Assembly: GCF_018760365.1 (NCBI RefSeq)
Contig: NZ_JAHIAB010000001.1
Span: 679,131-743,130, forward strand
Origin: Pseudooceanicola endophyticus
GTDB taxonomy: Bacteria; Pseudomonadota; Alphaproteobacteria; Rhodobacterales; Rhodobacteraceae
Direction of reading: 5' to 3'
DNA: 64,000 nt
The position numbers and the translations under genes were made by a program. A model generated the notes under the pieces. That model was given only the letters and a program-made list of their open reading frames with translations. It was not told the origin of the DNA and did not search any database. Positions within the stretch are counted from its first letter, which is position 1, and each line of letters starts with the position of its first letter. Of this stretch, positions 37,900 to 46,699 are shown piece after piece.

Positions 37900-38514
37900 A
37901 TGTCCCGCATCCTCGTGCTCTGTGCCGCCATCCTGGCCCTTGGCGCCTGCACCATCGTGAATTCCAACGTCACCGGCAGCTCGGCCATTCCCGCCGACCT
38001 CAGCCCCCGGACCGTCTTCATCCAGCCCGGCGCCGAAACCGACCCCGCCGATCCCCGCTGGCCCGTCTTCGCCGGCAAGCTGGCCGGTGCCCTCGCCGAG
38101 AAGGACTTCGCCTTCGTCACCGAGCGCAGCGCGGCCCGCCTGACCGCCCGCCTCGGCTACAGGATCGGCCCCGGCGAAAAAGTGACCGAGCGTGTGGAGG
38201 TGCCCGAATACGGCACCATCGGCTTCGACCGGGTGACCGGCAAGGACGGCAAGACCCGCCGGGTGCCGATCCGCGGCCTGATCGGCTACCGAATCGAATA
38301 CCGCACCAGGATCCTCTATGCCCGCGAAGTGACCCTCGAGATGACCGACACCACCACCGGCAAGCAGGTCTTCACGGGCCGGGCCACCAGCCGCGATCAG
38401 TGCGGCGACCTCGCCCCGGTGATCGGGCCGATGATCGCGTCGATCCTGAAGGATTTTCCCAGGGCCCGGAACGGCCTGGTGGTGCGCGCCGACAAGCAGG
38501 TCTGCGCGTGGTAG
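37900..38514 (+). CDS. Putative lipoprotein
   Basis: A secreted lipoprotein of 204 residues. The ATG follows AAGGAGG, and the signal peptide ends in lipobox LGAC at residue 17. The mature part has a small beta-rich domain resembling DUF4136-type proteins, with AGKLAGALAEKDFAFVTE near residue 64 and a C-terminal stretch of aromatic and charged residues. The function is unknown. It is convergent with ubiK. Confidence 0.8.
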   Translation: MSRILVLCAAILALGACTIVNSNVTGSSAIPADLSPRTVFIQPGAETDPADPRWPVFAGKLAGALAEKDFAFVTERSAARLTARLGYRIGPGEKVTERVEVPEYGTIGFDRVTGKDGKTRRVPIRGLIGYRIEYRTRILYAREVTLEMTDTTTGKQVFTGRATSRDQCGDLAPVIGPMIASILKDFPRARNGLVVRADKQVCAW

Positions 38515-38542
38515 CCCCCGCCACCCCCCCCCGAAACCCCAC

Positions 38543-38571
38543 AAAAAAAGGGCGCCCGCCGTCGGACGCCC
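38543..38571 (-). terminator. Rho-independent terminator of ubiK
   Basis: Read on the minus strand: GGGCGTCCG (38563-38571), loop ACGG, CGGGCGCCC (38550-38558), then seven T (38543-38549). The stem has one GT pair. Confidence 0.9.
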
Positions 38572-38596
38572 CTCAAAGCTGCCGCAGGCCGCAGCC

Positions 38597-38842
38597 TCAG
38601 GCCTTCTTGGCTTCCAGCGCCTCGATCCGCGCCAGCAGGGCCGCGTTTTCCTCGCGGGCCTTCTGGGCCATCAGGCGCACCGCGTCGAATTCCTCGCGGG
38701 TGACGAAATCGCGCTCGGCCATCCAGCGGTCGATCATCGAGCTGAAGGCGGTCTCGGCCTCGGCCTTGGCGCCCTGGGCAACGCCCATGGCATTGGTCAT
38801 GAGCTGCGACATGTCGTCGAAGAACTTGTTTCTCGTCTGCAT
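38597..38842 (-). CDS. ubiK: Ubiquinone biosynthesis accessory factor UbiK family (BMFP domain)
   Basis: A small coiled-coil protein of 81 residues. The N-terminus KFFDDMSQLM and the C-terminal leucine-rich coil (AALLARIEALEAKKA) match the YqiC/UbiK membrane fusogenic family, which supports the late Ubi complex in ubiquinone synthesis. GAGAGG precedes the ATG at 38842. It is a single-gene unit ending in a strong terminator. Confidence 0.88.
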   Translation of the reverse strand: MQTRNKFFDDMSQLMTNAMGVAQGAKAEAETAFSSMIDRWMAERDFVTREEFDAVRLMAQKAREENAALLARIEALEAKKA

Positions 38843-38956
38843 CTGGCCGCCTCTCGCGTGGCTGTTACATCTGCCCCCTATATGACCCGGAGCGCAGGCG
38901 GCAACAACCCTGCGGTCCGCTTGACCTGGACCTGAACCATACGGCAGAACCCCGCC

Positions 38957-39850
38957 ATGCACGCCGCCATTCCCTTCCCCGATATCTCGCCCGAGATCGT
39001 CTCGATCCACCTCATGGGCCTTACCCTGTCGCTGCGCTGGTACGCCATGGCCTACCTCGTCGGTATCGTCATCGGATGGCTGCTTGCCCGCGCCGCCATC
39101 TCCCGCGCCCGGCTCTGGCCCGGCGACACCGGCCCCATGAGCCGCACCCAGCTTGACGACCTGATGACCTGGCTGATCCTGGGCGTCGTCCTGGGCGGTC
39201 GGCTGGGCTTCGTCCTGTTCTACGAGCCCGCCTACTACCTCTCGCATCCCGCCCAGATCCTGCAGGTCTGGAACGGCGGCATGTCCTTCCATGGCGGCCT
39301 TCTGGGCGTCACCGTGGCCATGCTGGTGTTCTGCCGCAAATACGGGCTGCCGATCCGTTCCACCATGGACATGCTGGCGCTGGCGGCCCCTCCGGGGCTG
39401 ATGCTGGGCCGCATCGCCAACTTCATCAACGGAGAGCTCTGGGGCCGCCCGACCGATCTGCCCTGGGGCGTGATCTTCCCCTCGCCCGAGGCACAGACCT
39501 GCGCCGGCGTCATCGGCCCCTGCGCCCGCCACCCCTCGCAGCTGTACGAGGCCGGGCTGGAGGGGCTGATCCTGGGCACCCTGCTGCTGATCCTGGCCTT
39601 CGGCACCCGCACGCTGAAACGCCCCGGCCTGCTGACCGGCATCTTCGTCATGGGCTACGGCATCGCCCGCTTCATCGTGGAATTCTTCCGCCTGGCCGAT
39701 GCCCAGTTCATCACGCCGGACAACCCCCATGGCCATGTGCTGCGCTTCACCGCCGAATACGGGCTGACCATGGGCCAGCTGCTCTCCACGCCGATGATCC
39801 TGCTGGGGCTGATCTTCATCCTGGCCTTCGGGCGCCGGGCGCGCCCGTGA
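38957..39850 (+). CDS. lgt: Prolipoprotein diacylglyceryl transferase
   Basis: Adds a diacylglyceryl group to the cysteine of prolipoproteins in the inner membrane, the first step for the several lipoproteins in this window. It has 297 residues with seven helices. The signature RIANFINGELWGRPTDLPWG near residue 154 and HGGLLGV near 113 contain the essential residues. The stop overlaps the GTG start of midA. Confidence 0.97.
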   Translation: MHAAIPFPDISPEIVSIHLMGLTLSLRWYAMAYLVGIVIGWLLARAAISRARLWPGDTGPMSRTQLDDLMTWLILGVVLGGRLGFVLFYEPAYYLSHPAQILQVWNGGMSFHGGLLGVTVAMLVFCRKYGLPIRSTMDMLALAAPPGLMLGRIANFINGELWGRPTDLPWGVIFPSPEAQTCAGVIGPCARHPSQLYEAGLEGLILGTLLLILAFGTRTLKRPGLLTGIFVMGYGIARFIVEFFRLADAQFITPDNPHGHVLRFTAEYGLTMGQLLSTPMILLGLIFILAFGRRARP

Positions 39851-40938
39851 CGCCGCTCGCCCGCCTTCTCGCAGAGCGCATCGCCCTCGACGGGCCGATG
39901 AAGCTGTCGGACTACATCGCCGAATGCCTGCTGCATCCGGGCCTTGGCTACTATGCCACCCGCGATCCGCTGGGGGCGGCGGGCGATTTCACCACCGCCC
40001 CGGAAATCTCCCAGATGTTCGGAGAGATGCTGGGCCTGGCGCTGGCACAAAGCTGGCTGGACCAGGGGGCGCCCGCCCCCTTCGTCCTGGCAGAGCTGGG
40101 CCCAGGGCGCGGCACGCTGATGGCCGACGTGCTGCGCGCGACGCAGGGCGTTCCGGGTTTCCACGCCGCCCTGCGCCTGCACCTGGTCGAGGCCTCCGGA
40201 CCGCTGCGCGCCGCCCAGTCCGAGCGCCTTTCGGCCCATGACCCGCAGTGGCACGACACCCTGGAAGACCTGCCCGACGGACCCCTGTTCCTGCTGGCGA
40301 ACGAATTCTTCGATGCCCTGCCGATCCGCCAGTTCCAGCGCGACGGCCATGGCTGGCGGGAACGCCGCGTCGGGCTTGAGGGCGACCGCCTGACCCCCGG
40401 GCTGACCGGCATCACCCCCGAGCCCGCGCTGGCGCTGCGCCGCCTCGACACCCGCGATGGCGACATCGTCGAACTCTGCCCCGCCGGTCAGGCCATCGCC
40501 GCCGGGATCGGCGCCCGCATCGCCCGATTCGGTGGCGCCGCGCTGATCGTCGATTACGGCGACTGGCGCTCCGGGGGGGATACCTTCCAGGCGCTGAAGG
40601 CCCATGCGCCGGTCGATCCCTATGCCGAACCCGGGCTGGCCGACCTGACGGCGCACGTGGATTTCGAACAGCTCGCCCGCGCCGCCGCCCCGGCCCGCCA
40701 TGCCGCGATGACCCCGCAGGGGGTCTTTCTGGAACGCCTTGGCATCACCGAACGGGCCCGCGCCCTGGCCTCCCGGCTTGGCGGTGCGGCGCTTGAGTCC
40801 CACATCGCCGCACATCGCCGCTTGACCCACCCCAATGAAATGGGGACGCTCTTCAAGGTACTCGCGCTCTACCCCGAGGGGCAGATGCCGCCCCCCGGCC
40901 TTGAAGCCGCCCCGCCGCTGGACCTCCATGACGCTTGA
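39847..40938 (+). CDS. midA: SAM-dependent methyltransferase, MidA/NDUFAF7 family
   Basis: A class I methyltransferase of 363 residues; the mitochondrial relative methylates an arginine in complex I. The SAM-binding loop is ELGPGRGTLMADVLRA near residue 84. Other family marks are GYYATRDPLGAAGDFTTAPEIS (split in reading) near 35 and LLANEFFDALPIRQF near 150. The start is GTG at 39847, overlapping the lgt stop. Whether it acts on complex I here is inferred. Confidence 0.92.
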   Translation: MTPLARLLAERIALDGPMKLSDYIAECLLHPGLGYYATRDPLGAAGDFTTAPEISQMFGEMLGLALAQSWLDQGAPAPFVLAELGPGRGTLMADVLRATQGVPGFHAALRLHLVEASGPLRAAQSERLSAHDPQWHDTLEDLPDGPLFLLANEFFDALPIRQFQRDGHGWRERRVGLEGDRLTPGLTGITPEPALALRRLDTRDGDIVELCPAGQAIAAGIGARIARFGGAALIVDYGDWRSGGDTFQALKAHAPVDPYAEPGLADLTAHVDFEQLARAAAPARHAAMTPQGVFLERLGITERARALASRLGGAALESHIAAHRRLTHPNEMGTLFKVLALYPEGQMPPPGLEAAPPLDLHDA

Positions 40939-41683
40939 AATCCTGACATCCCCGGTACTTCGCCCCGCCCGCCACGGCTTCTTCACCCGCAAGGGAGGCG
41001 CCTCTTCAGGCATCTTCTCGGGGCTGAACTGCGGCGCCTCCTCGACCGACCAGGCCGAGATCGTCTCGATCAACCGGGCGCGGGTCGCCCAGGCGATGGA
41101 CGTGCCCCCGGGCACGCTGGCGCAGGTGAAACAGGTGCATTCCGCCCGCGCCGTCACCACCACCGGCCCCTTCGACACCGCACCCGAGGCCGACGGCATG
41201 GCCACCGCCACCCCCGGCGTCGCGCTGGCGATCCTGACGGCGGATTGCCAGCCGGTGCTGTTCCAGGACCCGGTGGCGCAGGTGGTGGGCGCGGCCCATG
41301 CCGGCTGGCGCGGTGCGCTGGACGGCGTGCTTGAGGCCACGATCGAGGCGATGGAATCCCTCGGGGCAAGCCGCAGCAACATCACCGCCGCCATCGGCCC
41401 CACCATCAGCCAGAAGGCCTACGAGGTCGGCCCCGAATTCCTTGACGCCTTCCTGGACCAGGATCCCGACAACAGCCGCTTCTTCGCCGGGGGGACGGCG
41501 GATCGGATGCAGTTCGACCTGCCCTCCTACGGGCTGCACCGGCTGCGCAGCGCCGGCATCGCCCAGGCCGAATGGATCGGGCACTGCACCTATTCCGATC
41601 CCGGGCGTTTCTTCTCCTACCGGCGCACCACCCATGAGGGCGCCGCCGATTACGGGCGGCTGATCTCGGTCATCCGGCTGTAA
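40928..41683 (+). CDS. pgeF: Purine nucleoside phosphorylase/peptidoglycan editing factor PgeF
   Basis: A YfiH (DUF152) family enzyme of 251 residues, formerly called multicopper polyphenol oxidase. Known members cleave purine nucleosides or correct peptidoglycan precursors. The metal site residues are visible in KQVHSARAV near residue 68, TADCQPV near 107 and AAHAGWRG near 124. RYCTY-like WIGHCTYSDPGRFFSYRR closes the domain. It starts 11 bases before the midA stop, within one operon. Confidence 0.93.
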   Translation: MTLEILTSPVLRPARHGFFTRKGGASSGIFSGLNCGASSTDQAEIVSINRARVAQAMDVPPGTLAQVKQVHSARAVTTTGPFDTAPEADGMATATPGVALAILTADCQPVLFQDPVAQVVGAAHAGWRGALDGVLEATIEAMESLGASRSNITAAIGPTISQKAYEVGPEFLDAFLDQDPDNSRFFAGGTADRMQFDLPSYGLHRLRSAGIAQAEWIGHCTYSDPGRFFSYRRTTHEGAADYGRLISVIRL

Positions 41684-41780
41684 TTTGTCTTGAATGCAAG
41701 GCAGCTTCCGCCCGCGCCGCAAGCGGGCGGTAACCCCGCGCGCCCAGACTGCCGTCCGGGTGTGCGGGAAAGGAACGGCC

Positions 41781-41927
41781 ATGCGCAAGCAGGAGGAACG
41801 TCTTCAGCGCCAGATCGCGGCGGCGGCCAAGGCCGCCGGGCATGTGCCCTATCGCCGGGGGCCACCCCGGGAGGCGCTGATCGCCCGCCGCAAGGCGCAA
41901 GAGCCCCCGCCCCAGCCCGAAGACTAG
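41781..41927 (+). CDS. Small basic protein of unknown function
   Basis: A 48-residue protein that begins at the ATG at 41781 after GGAAAGGAACGG. It is rich in Arg, Ala and Gln, predicted as one helix (KQEERLQRQIAAAAKAAG) with a Pro-rich end. It follows pgeF by 97 bases and has no recognisable family. The ribosome site supports it as real. Confidence 0.5.
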   Translation: MRKQEERLQRQIAAAAKAAGHVPYRRGPPREALIARRKAQEPPPQPED

Positions 41928-41931
41928 GGCC

Positions 41932-42432
41932 TCAGGCCTCGCGGGTCAGCCGTTCCTCGAGGATCTCGAAGGGCACGCCGGGCTCGTCCTTGGCGCCGCG
42001 GATCACCAGAGAGGTCTTCACGCTGGCGACATTTTCGGCCGAGGTCAGCTGCCCGGTCAGGAAGCGCTGGAAGGTCGACAAGTCGGGCGCCACGCATTTC
42101 AGGATGAAATCGACCTCGCCGTTCAGCATGTGGCATTCCCGGACCAGCGGCCAGGAACGGCACTTTTCCTCGAAGGCGACCAGATCGGTCTCGGCCTGGC
42201 TGACCAGCCCGACCGAGGCGAAGACCTGCACCTCGAAGCCCAGTTCGCGGGCATCGACCTCGGCGTGGTAGCCCCGGATATAGCCCGCCTCTTCCAGGGT
42301 GCGCACCCGGCGCAGGCAGGGCGGCGCGGAGATTCCGACGCGTTTTGCCAGTTCGACGTTGGTCATGCGTCCATCGGCCTGCAGTTCGGCAAGGATCTTG
42401 CGGTCGATGGGATCTAGACGGTTTCCGGCCAT
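41932..42432 (-). CDS. Lrp/AsnC family transcriptional regulator
   Basis: A feast/famine regulator of 166 residues. The HTH covers about 5-50 (LDPIDRKILAELQADGR then VELAKRVGISAPPCLRRV). The RAM effector domain follows with GFEVQVFASVGLVSQ near 70. I chose ATG 42432, which fits the family start. It is divergent from trxB across 202 bases and may respond to an amino acid. Confidence 0.93.
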   Translation of the reverse strand: MAGNRLDPIDRKILAELQADGRMTNVELAKRVGISAPPCLRRVRTLEEAGYIRGYHAEVDARELGFEVQVFASVGLVSQAETDLVAFEEKCRSWPLVRECHMLNGEVDFILKCVAPDLSTFQRFLTGQLTSAENVASVKTSLVIRGAKDEPGVPFEILEERLTREA

Positions 42433-42634
42433 GCCTGTGCTCTCTCCGTTATTGCGTTTCTTATAGCAGCGCCAAATCCCTGCGCAATAATGTTTCAACC
42501 TCGCGCAACATATGACTCCGACCTCCGGCGCCCTGCCGCACAATCTTGTCATCTCGCGGCTCGTCTTGCGCGGCGCCCGGGGGCAGCCTAAGTAGGACCC
42601 GTTTCTGAATTCCCAAGATGAGCGGAGGGCTGAC

Positions 42635-43603
42635 ATGGCCGAGACTCGCAAGACCAAGGTTCTGATCATCGGCTCCGGCCCCGCCGGCTACACCGCCGGT
42701 GTCTATGCCAGCCGCGCCATGCTGGAGCCGATCCTGGTGCAGGGGATCGAACCCGGCGGCCAGCTGACCACCACCACCGAAGTCGAGAACTGGCCCGGCG
42801 TCGCCGAGATCCAGGGCCCCGAGCTGATGGTCAACATGGAGGCCCATGCCAAGGCGATGGGCTGCGAGATCGTCGGCGACATCATCACCGATCTCGACCT
42901 GTCGAAACGTCCCTTCGTGGCAAAGGGCGACTCGGGCACGGAATATGTCGCCGACGCGGTGATCCTGGCCACCGGCGCCCGCGCCAAGTGGCTGGGCCTT
43001 GACTCCGAAGAGGCCTTCAAGGGCTTCGGCGTCTCGGCCTGCGCCACCTGCGACGGCTTCTTCTACCGCGGCCAGGAGATCGTGGTGATCGGCGGTGGCA
43101 ACACCGCCGTGGAAGAGGCGCTGTTCCTGACCAACTTCGCCTCCAAGGTGACGCTGATCCACCGCCGCGACGAGCTGCGCGCCGAGAAGATCCTGATCGA
43201 CCGCATGTCGAAGAACCCCAAGATCGAACCGCTGTGGTTCCACGAGCTGGTCGAGGTGGTGGGCGAGGACACGCCCAAGGGCGTGACCGGCATCAAGGTC
43301 CGCGACGTGCGCAGCGGCGCTGAATCCGAGATCCCCGCCAAGGGCGTCTTCATCGCCATCGGCCACGCGCCGGCCTCCGAGCTGGTGAAGGACCAGCTGG
43401 AGCTGCACCACGGCGGCTACGTCAAGGTGAACCCCGGCTCGACCGAGACCTCGGTGCCCGGCGTCTTCGCCGCCGGCGACCTGACCGACCACAAGTACCG
43501 CCAGGCGGTGACCTCGGCGGGCATGGGCTGCATGGCCGCTCTGGATGCAGAGCGTTTCCTGGCCGAGGCGGGCCTCGCCGAAGGCGGCGAAGCCGCCGCC
43601 TGA
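42635..43603 (+). CDS. trxB: Thioredoxin reductase
   Basis: Reduces thioredoxin with NADPH through FAD. It has 322 residues. The FAD site is [18 protein letters not shown] near residue 12, the redox pair CATC near 144, the NADPH site [13 protein letters not shown] near 158, and the second FAD motif [18 protein letters not shown] near 285. A possible promoter, TTGCGC-N17-TAAGTA at 42566-42594, lies 40 bases upstream. A strong terminator follows. Confidence 0.97.
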   Translation: MAETRKTKVLIIGSGPAGYTAGVYASRAMLEPILVQGIEPGGQLTTTTEVENWPGVAEIQGPELMVNMEAHAKAMGCEIVGDIITDLDLSKRPFVAKGDSGTEYVADAVILATGARAKWLGLDSEEAFKGFGVSACATCDGFFYRGQEIVVIGGGNTAVEEALFLTNFASKVTLIHRRDELRAEKILIDRMSKNPKIEPLWFHELVEVVGEDTPKGVTGIKVRDVRSGAESEIPAKGVFIAIGHAPASELVKDQLELHHGGYVKVNPGSTETSVPGVFAAGDLTDHKYRQAVTSAGMGCMAALDAERFLAEAGLAEGGEAAA

Positions 43604-43627
43604 ACAGCGCCCCCTCGCGACAAGAAA

Positions 43628-43657
43628 GAAGGCCCTTCCCCTGGGAAGGGCCTTTCT
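43628..43657 (+). terminator. Terminator of trxB
   Basis: AAGGCCCTTCCC at 43629-43640 pairs with GGGAAGGGCCTT at 43643-43654, then TCTC. The stem is perfect over 12 bp; the T-run is short. Confidence 0.82.
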
Positions 43658-43737
43658 CATGCGCCCCAAACAAAAGGGCCCCGCGCCTCCCGCCGCCGGA
43701 GCCCTTCCGGACATTCCGCCAGCCCCGGGCTCGCTCT

Positions 43738-43793
43738 CATCTGGCCGAAAATATCCCGGGGGTGTCGGCAAGGCCGACGGGGGCAGAGCCCCC
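43738..43793 (+). repeat. Intergenic repeat, copy A
   Basis: Head CATCTGGCCGAAAATATCCC at 43738 and tail hairpin GGGGGCAGAGCCCCC at 43779-43793. It belongs to a family with copies at 44911, 46626 and 59636-59736. Confidence 0.8.
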
Positions 43794-43867
43794 AGCCCGG
43801 CCCGCCGCCAGCGCCCCGTTCAATCCATCGTCAGCCCAGCCATCATCCGCCCAGGCTCACTTCAAGG

Positions 43868-44101
43868 TCAATGCACCGTGACCGGCGCCAGGTCGTTCTC
43901 GCGCGCCAGGGCGAAGGCGAGGCTGCGTTCCTTGACCAGCGCCAGGCGCTCGCCCTCGGCATTGTGCACCGCAAAGAGCTGCGTCATGCCCGGCACCTGT
44001 TCGCGCACATCCTCGGGCAGGTCCTCGATGCGCACGGCGCGGACATAGACGGTCCGGTCATCGCCGAAATCGAATGCGTACTTGTGGTCCATGGTCTTCA
44101 T
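43868..44101 (-). CDS. DUF1150 family protein
   Basis: A small alphaproteobacterial protein of 77 residues with the DUF1150 pattern: tyrosine-rich YVRAVRIEDLPEDVREQ followed by LFAVHNAEGERLAL. The function is not known. It overlaps the upstream hsp20 gene by 4 bases, so it is co-translated with a heat-shock chaperone; the pairing of these two families is common in the group. Confidence 0.88.
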   Translation of the reverse strand: MKTMDHKYAFDFGDDRTVYVRAVRIEDLPEDVREQVPGMTQLFAVHNAEGERLALVKERSLAFALARENDLAPVTVH

Positions 44102-44511
44102 CCTTTCCTGATCGAGATGCGCTGCACGATCCGCTCGGGCTCGGCCCGGGTGAGGTCCACGTGCAGAAGTCCGTTCTCCATCACCGCCTCACCGACCTCG
44201 ACGCCCTCGGCCAGCACAAAGCTGCGCTGGAACTGGCGGGCGGCGATGCCGCGGTGCAGGAAGACACGTTCTTCCTCCTCGTCGCCCTGGCGGCCGCGGA
44301 TCACCAGCTGGCGATCCTCGAGCGTGATGGCCAGGTCATCCTCGGCAAAGCCCGCCACGGCGAGCGTGATCCGATAGGAATAGGCGGAGGTCTGTTCGAT
44401 ATTGAAGGGCGGATAGCCCTCGTTGCCGGACTTGGCGCTGCGCTCCAGCAGCCGCTCCAGCTGTTCGAACCCGAGAAGATAGGGGTGGGACCCCAGGGTC
44501 AGCTTGCTCAT
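44098..44511 (-). CDS. Small heat-shock protein Hsp20 (IbpA-like)
   Basis: A holdase chaperone of 137 residues that binds unfolded proteins. The alpha-crystallin core runs from about 35 to 125 (YRITLAVAGFAEDDLAITLEDRQL, split in reading, with the C-terminal IxI-like ISIRKG). The N-terminus LTLGSHPYLLGFEQLERLLER is the class A IbpA type. AAAGGA precedes the ATG at 44511. The leader can fold around this site (see findings). Confidence 0.92.
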   Translation of the reverse strand: MSKLTLGSHPYLLGFEQLERLLERSAKSGNEGYPPFNIEQTSAYSYRITLAVAGFAEDDLAITLEDRQLVIRGRQGDEEEERVFLHRGIAARQFQRSFVLAEGVEVGEAVMENGLLHVDLTRAEPERIVQRISIRKG

Positions 44512-44672
44512 CCGATCGCGTCCTTTGTCTAAGCGACGTATCACGCGGATCCCCGACATCGGCGAACCCGCTGATTTCAATATGGGTAGAGCGGCCAGCG
44601 GCTGCAAGAGCTTTGCGATCCTGCCCGTCCTGGCCTATCCTAAGATCCCGACAACCAGTGATCGAATCAGCC

Positions 44673-44897
44673 ATGAACGCCTTCAATGATCTCTCCATGA
44701 AAACCGACGAGGTCCTGAAGGTGGAGCTTGAGGTGTTCCGGCGCGAACACCGTGACCTCGACGATGCCATCTTCGCCCTGCACGAACAGGGGCGCGCAGA
44801 TGCCCTGACGCTGCAGCGGCTGAAAAAGAAGAAGCTGGTGCTTAAGGACAAGATCCGGCTGATCGAGGACCGCCTGACCCCCGACATCATCGCCTGA
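44673..44897 (+). CDS. DUF465 (YdcH-type) protein
   Basis: A small coiled-coil protein of 74 residues with the DUF465 pattern: HRDLDDAI near residue 26, then RLKKKKLVLKDKIRLIED near 49. The function is unknown. The start at 44673 could alternatively be the ATG at 44697, eight codons later; neither has a strong ribosome site. It is divergent from hsp20. Confidence 0.85.
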   Translation: MNAFNDLSMKTDEVLKVELEVFRREHRDLDDAIFALHEQGRADALTLQRLKKKKLVLKDKIRLIEDRLTPDIIA

Positions 44898-44910
44898 GAC
44901 CTGCCGGGCC

Positions 44911-44970
44911 GGGGGCTCCGCCCCCGTCGGCCTGCGGCCGCCTCCCCCGAGGTATTTCGGACAAGAAAAT
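44911..44970 (-). repeat. Intergenic repeat, copy B (inverted)
   Basis: Read on the minus strand: head ATTTTCTTGTCCGAAATACC then CTCGGGGG at 44941-44970, tail hairpin GGGGGCGGAGCCCCC at 44911-44925. It lies upstream of purE, in inverted orientation to copy C downstream of purK. Confidence 0.8.
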
Positions 44971-45007
44971 GCAAGGGCGGCGGTTTTCGGCGCCGCGCCG
45001 AGAGCAA

Positions 45008-45035
45008 TTGCCCCTGCGCGTGAAATCTCTATAAG
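45008..45035 (+). promoter_or_regulatory. Probable purE promoter
   Basis: TTGCCC at 45008-45013, a 16-base spacer and TATAAG at 45030-45035, 29 bases before the purE ATG. Confidence 0.5.
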
Positions 45036-45064
45036 CCAAGGCTCCGATATTCAGGAGGCAAGGC

Positions 45065-45553
45065 ATGAGCGAGGTCAAGGTCGGGATCATCATGGGCAGC
45101 CAGTCGGACTGGCCCACCATGAAGGAAGCCGCCACCATTCTCGACGAGCTGGGCGTGGCCTACGAGACGCGGATCGTCTCGGCGCACCGCACCCCGGACC
45201 GGCTGTGGGACTACGGCAAGACCGCCGTGGACCGTGGCCTGCACGTGATCATCGCGGGCGCGGGCGGGGCTGCGCACCTGCCCGGCATGATGGCCTCGAA
45301 GACCCGTGTGCCGGTGATCGGCGTGCCGGTGCAGACGCGGGCGCTCTCGGGCCTCGACAGCCTCTATTCCATCCTGCAGATGCCGAAGGGCTTTCCCGTG
45401 GCGACCATGGCCATCGGCTCGGCCGGTGCCGCGAACGCGGGCCTGATGGCGGCCGGCATCCTGGCCGTGTCCGACGCGGCCCTGGCCGAACGGCTGGAGG
45501 CCTGGCGCGCGGCCCTGTCGGCTTCGATCCCCGAGGTGCCTTCCGATGACTGA
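45065..45553 (+). CDS. purE: N5-carboxyaminoimidazole ribonucleotide mutase PurE
   Basis: Moves the carboxyl group in the sixth step of purine synthesis, after PurK. It has 162 residues. The motifs GSQSDWPTM near residue 11, SAHRTPDRL near 40 and [12 protein letters not shown] near 67 form the active site of class I enzymes. AGGAGG lies just upstream. It overlaps purK by 8 bases, a common bacterial arrangement. Confidence 0.97.
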   Translation: MSEVKVGIIMGSQSDWPTMKEAATILDELGVAYETRIVSAHRTPDRLWDYGKTAVDRGLHVIIAGAGGAAHLPGMMASKTRVPVIGVPVQTRALSGLDSLYSILQMPKGFPVATMAIGSAGAANAGLMAAGILAVSDAALAERLEAWRAALSASIPEVPSDD

Positions 45554-46622
45554 CGTGCTTCCCCTCGGTTCGACCATCGGCATCCTGGGCGGCGGCCAGC
45601 TGGGCCGGATGCTCTCCGTCGCGGCTTCGCGTCTGGGCTTCCGCACCCATGTCTTCGAGCCGGGCGCCAACCCGCCCGCCGCCGACGTGGCCCATGCGCT
45701 CACCACCGCCTCCTACGAAGACACCGAGGCGCTGAAGGCCTTCGCCGCCTCGGTCGACGTGGTGACTTACGAGTTCGAGAACATCCCCACTTCGGCCCTC
45801 GACGTGATCGAAGCCCTCAAGCCGATCCGTCCGAACCGCGAAGTGCTGCGGATCTCGCAGGACCGGCTGACCGAAAAGGACTTCCTGACCGGCCTCGGCC
45901 TGACCACCGCGCCCTATGCGGATGTCCCCGACCTTGCCGCCCTGGAACAGGCGCTGGCCGATCTGGGCGCCCCGGCGATCCTGAAGACCCGCCGCTTCGG
46001 CTATGACGGCAAGGGCCAGGTGCGCATCACCGACGCCACCCAGGCGGCCCAGGCCTTTGCCGAGATGAAGGGCGCCCCCGCCATCCTCGAAGGCTTCGTC
46101 GATTTCACGATGGAGATCTCGGTCATTGCGGCGCGTGGCCTCGACGGCTCCGTCGCCTGCTTCGATCCGGGGCGCAACGTCCACCGCGAAGGCATCCTGC
46201 GCGAGACCACCGTACCCGCCGGCATCCCCGCGCGCCTGCGCACCGATGCCATCATCCTCGCGGGCCGGATCCTGAACGCGCTGGACTACGTCGGCGTCAT
46301 GGGGGTCGAACTTTTCGTCACCCCCCAGGGCCTGCTGGTGAACGAGGTCGCCCCCCGCGTCCACAATTCCGGCCACTGGACCCAGAACGGCTGCGCCACC
46401 GACCAGTTCGAACAGCACATCCGTGCCGTCACCGGCTGGCCGCTGGGGGACGGCTCGCGCCATTCCGACGTGGTGATGCAGAACCTGATCGGCGACGACA
46501 TGGACGAGGTTCCCACCCTCGCCGCCCGCCCCGGCACCGCGCTGCACCTCTATGGCAAGGCCGAAAGCCGCCCGGGCCGCAAGATGGGCCATGCGAACCA
46601 CGTCAAGCCGCAGCAGGCCTGA
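45546..46622 (+). CDS. purK: N5-carboxyaminoimidazole ribonucleotide synthase PurK
   Basis: Uses ATP and bicarbonate to carboxylate aminoimidazole ribonucleotide. It has 358 residues with an ATP-grasp fold: [11 protein letters not shown] near residue 13, [12 protein letters not shown] near 148, and [24 protein letters not shown] (split in reading) near 260 with the metal-binding glutamate and asparagine. It overlaps purE and ends just before repeat copy C. Confidence 0.97.
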   Translation: MTDVLPLGSTIGILGGGQLGRMLSVAASRLGFRTHVFEPGANPPAADVAHALTTASYEDTEALKAFAASVDVVTYEFENIPTSALDVIEALKPIRPNREVLRISQDRLTEKDFLTGLGLTTAPYADVPDLAALEQALADLGAPAILKTRRFGYDGKGQVRITDATQAAQAFAEMKGAPAILEGFVDFTMEISVIAARGLDGSVACFDPGRNVHREGILRETTVPAGIPARLRTDAIILAGRILNALDYVGVMGVELFVTPQGLLVNEVAPRVHNSGHWTQNGCATDQFEQHIRAVTGWPLGDGSRHSDVVMQNLIGDDMDEVPTLAARPGTALHLYGKAESRPGRKMGHANHVKPQQA

Positions 46623-46625
46623 TCC

Positions 46626-46692
46626 ATTTTCTTGTCCGAAATACCTCGGGGGTGAATTGAGCCCACAGGGCTCAAGAGGGGGCAGCGCCCCC
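46626..46692 (+). repeat. Intergenic repeat, copy C
   Basis: Head ATTTTCTTGTCCGAAATACC with CTCGGGGG at 46626-46652, an internal hairpin (GAGCCC-ACA-GGGCTC), and tail GGGGGCAGCGCCCCC at 46678-46692. Confidence 0.8.
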
Positions 46693-46699
46693 TCCCCCA

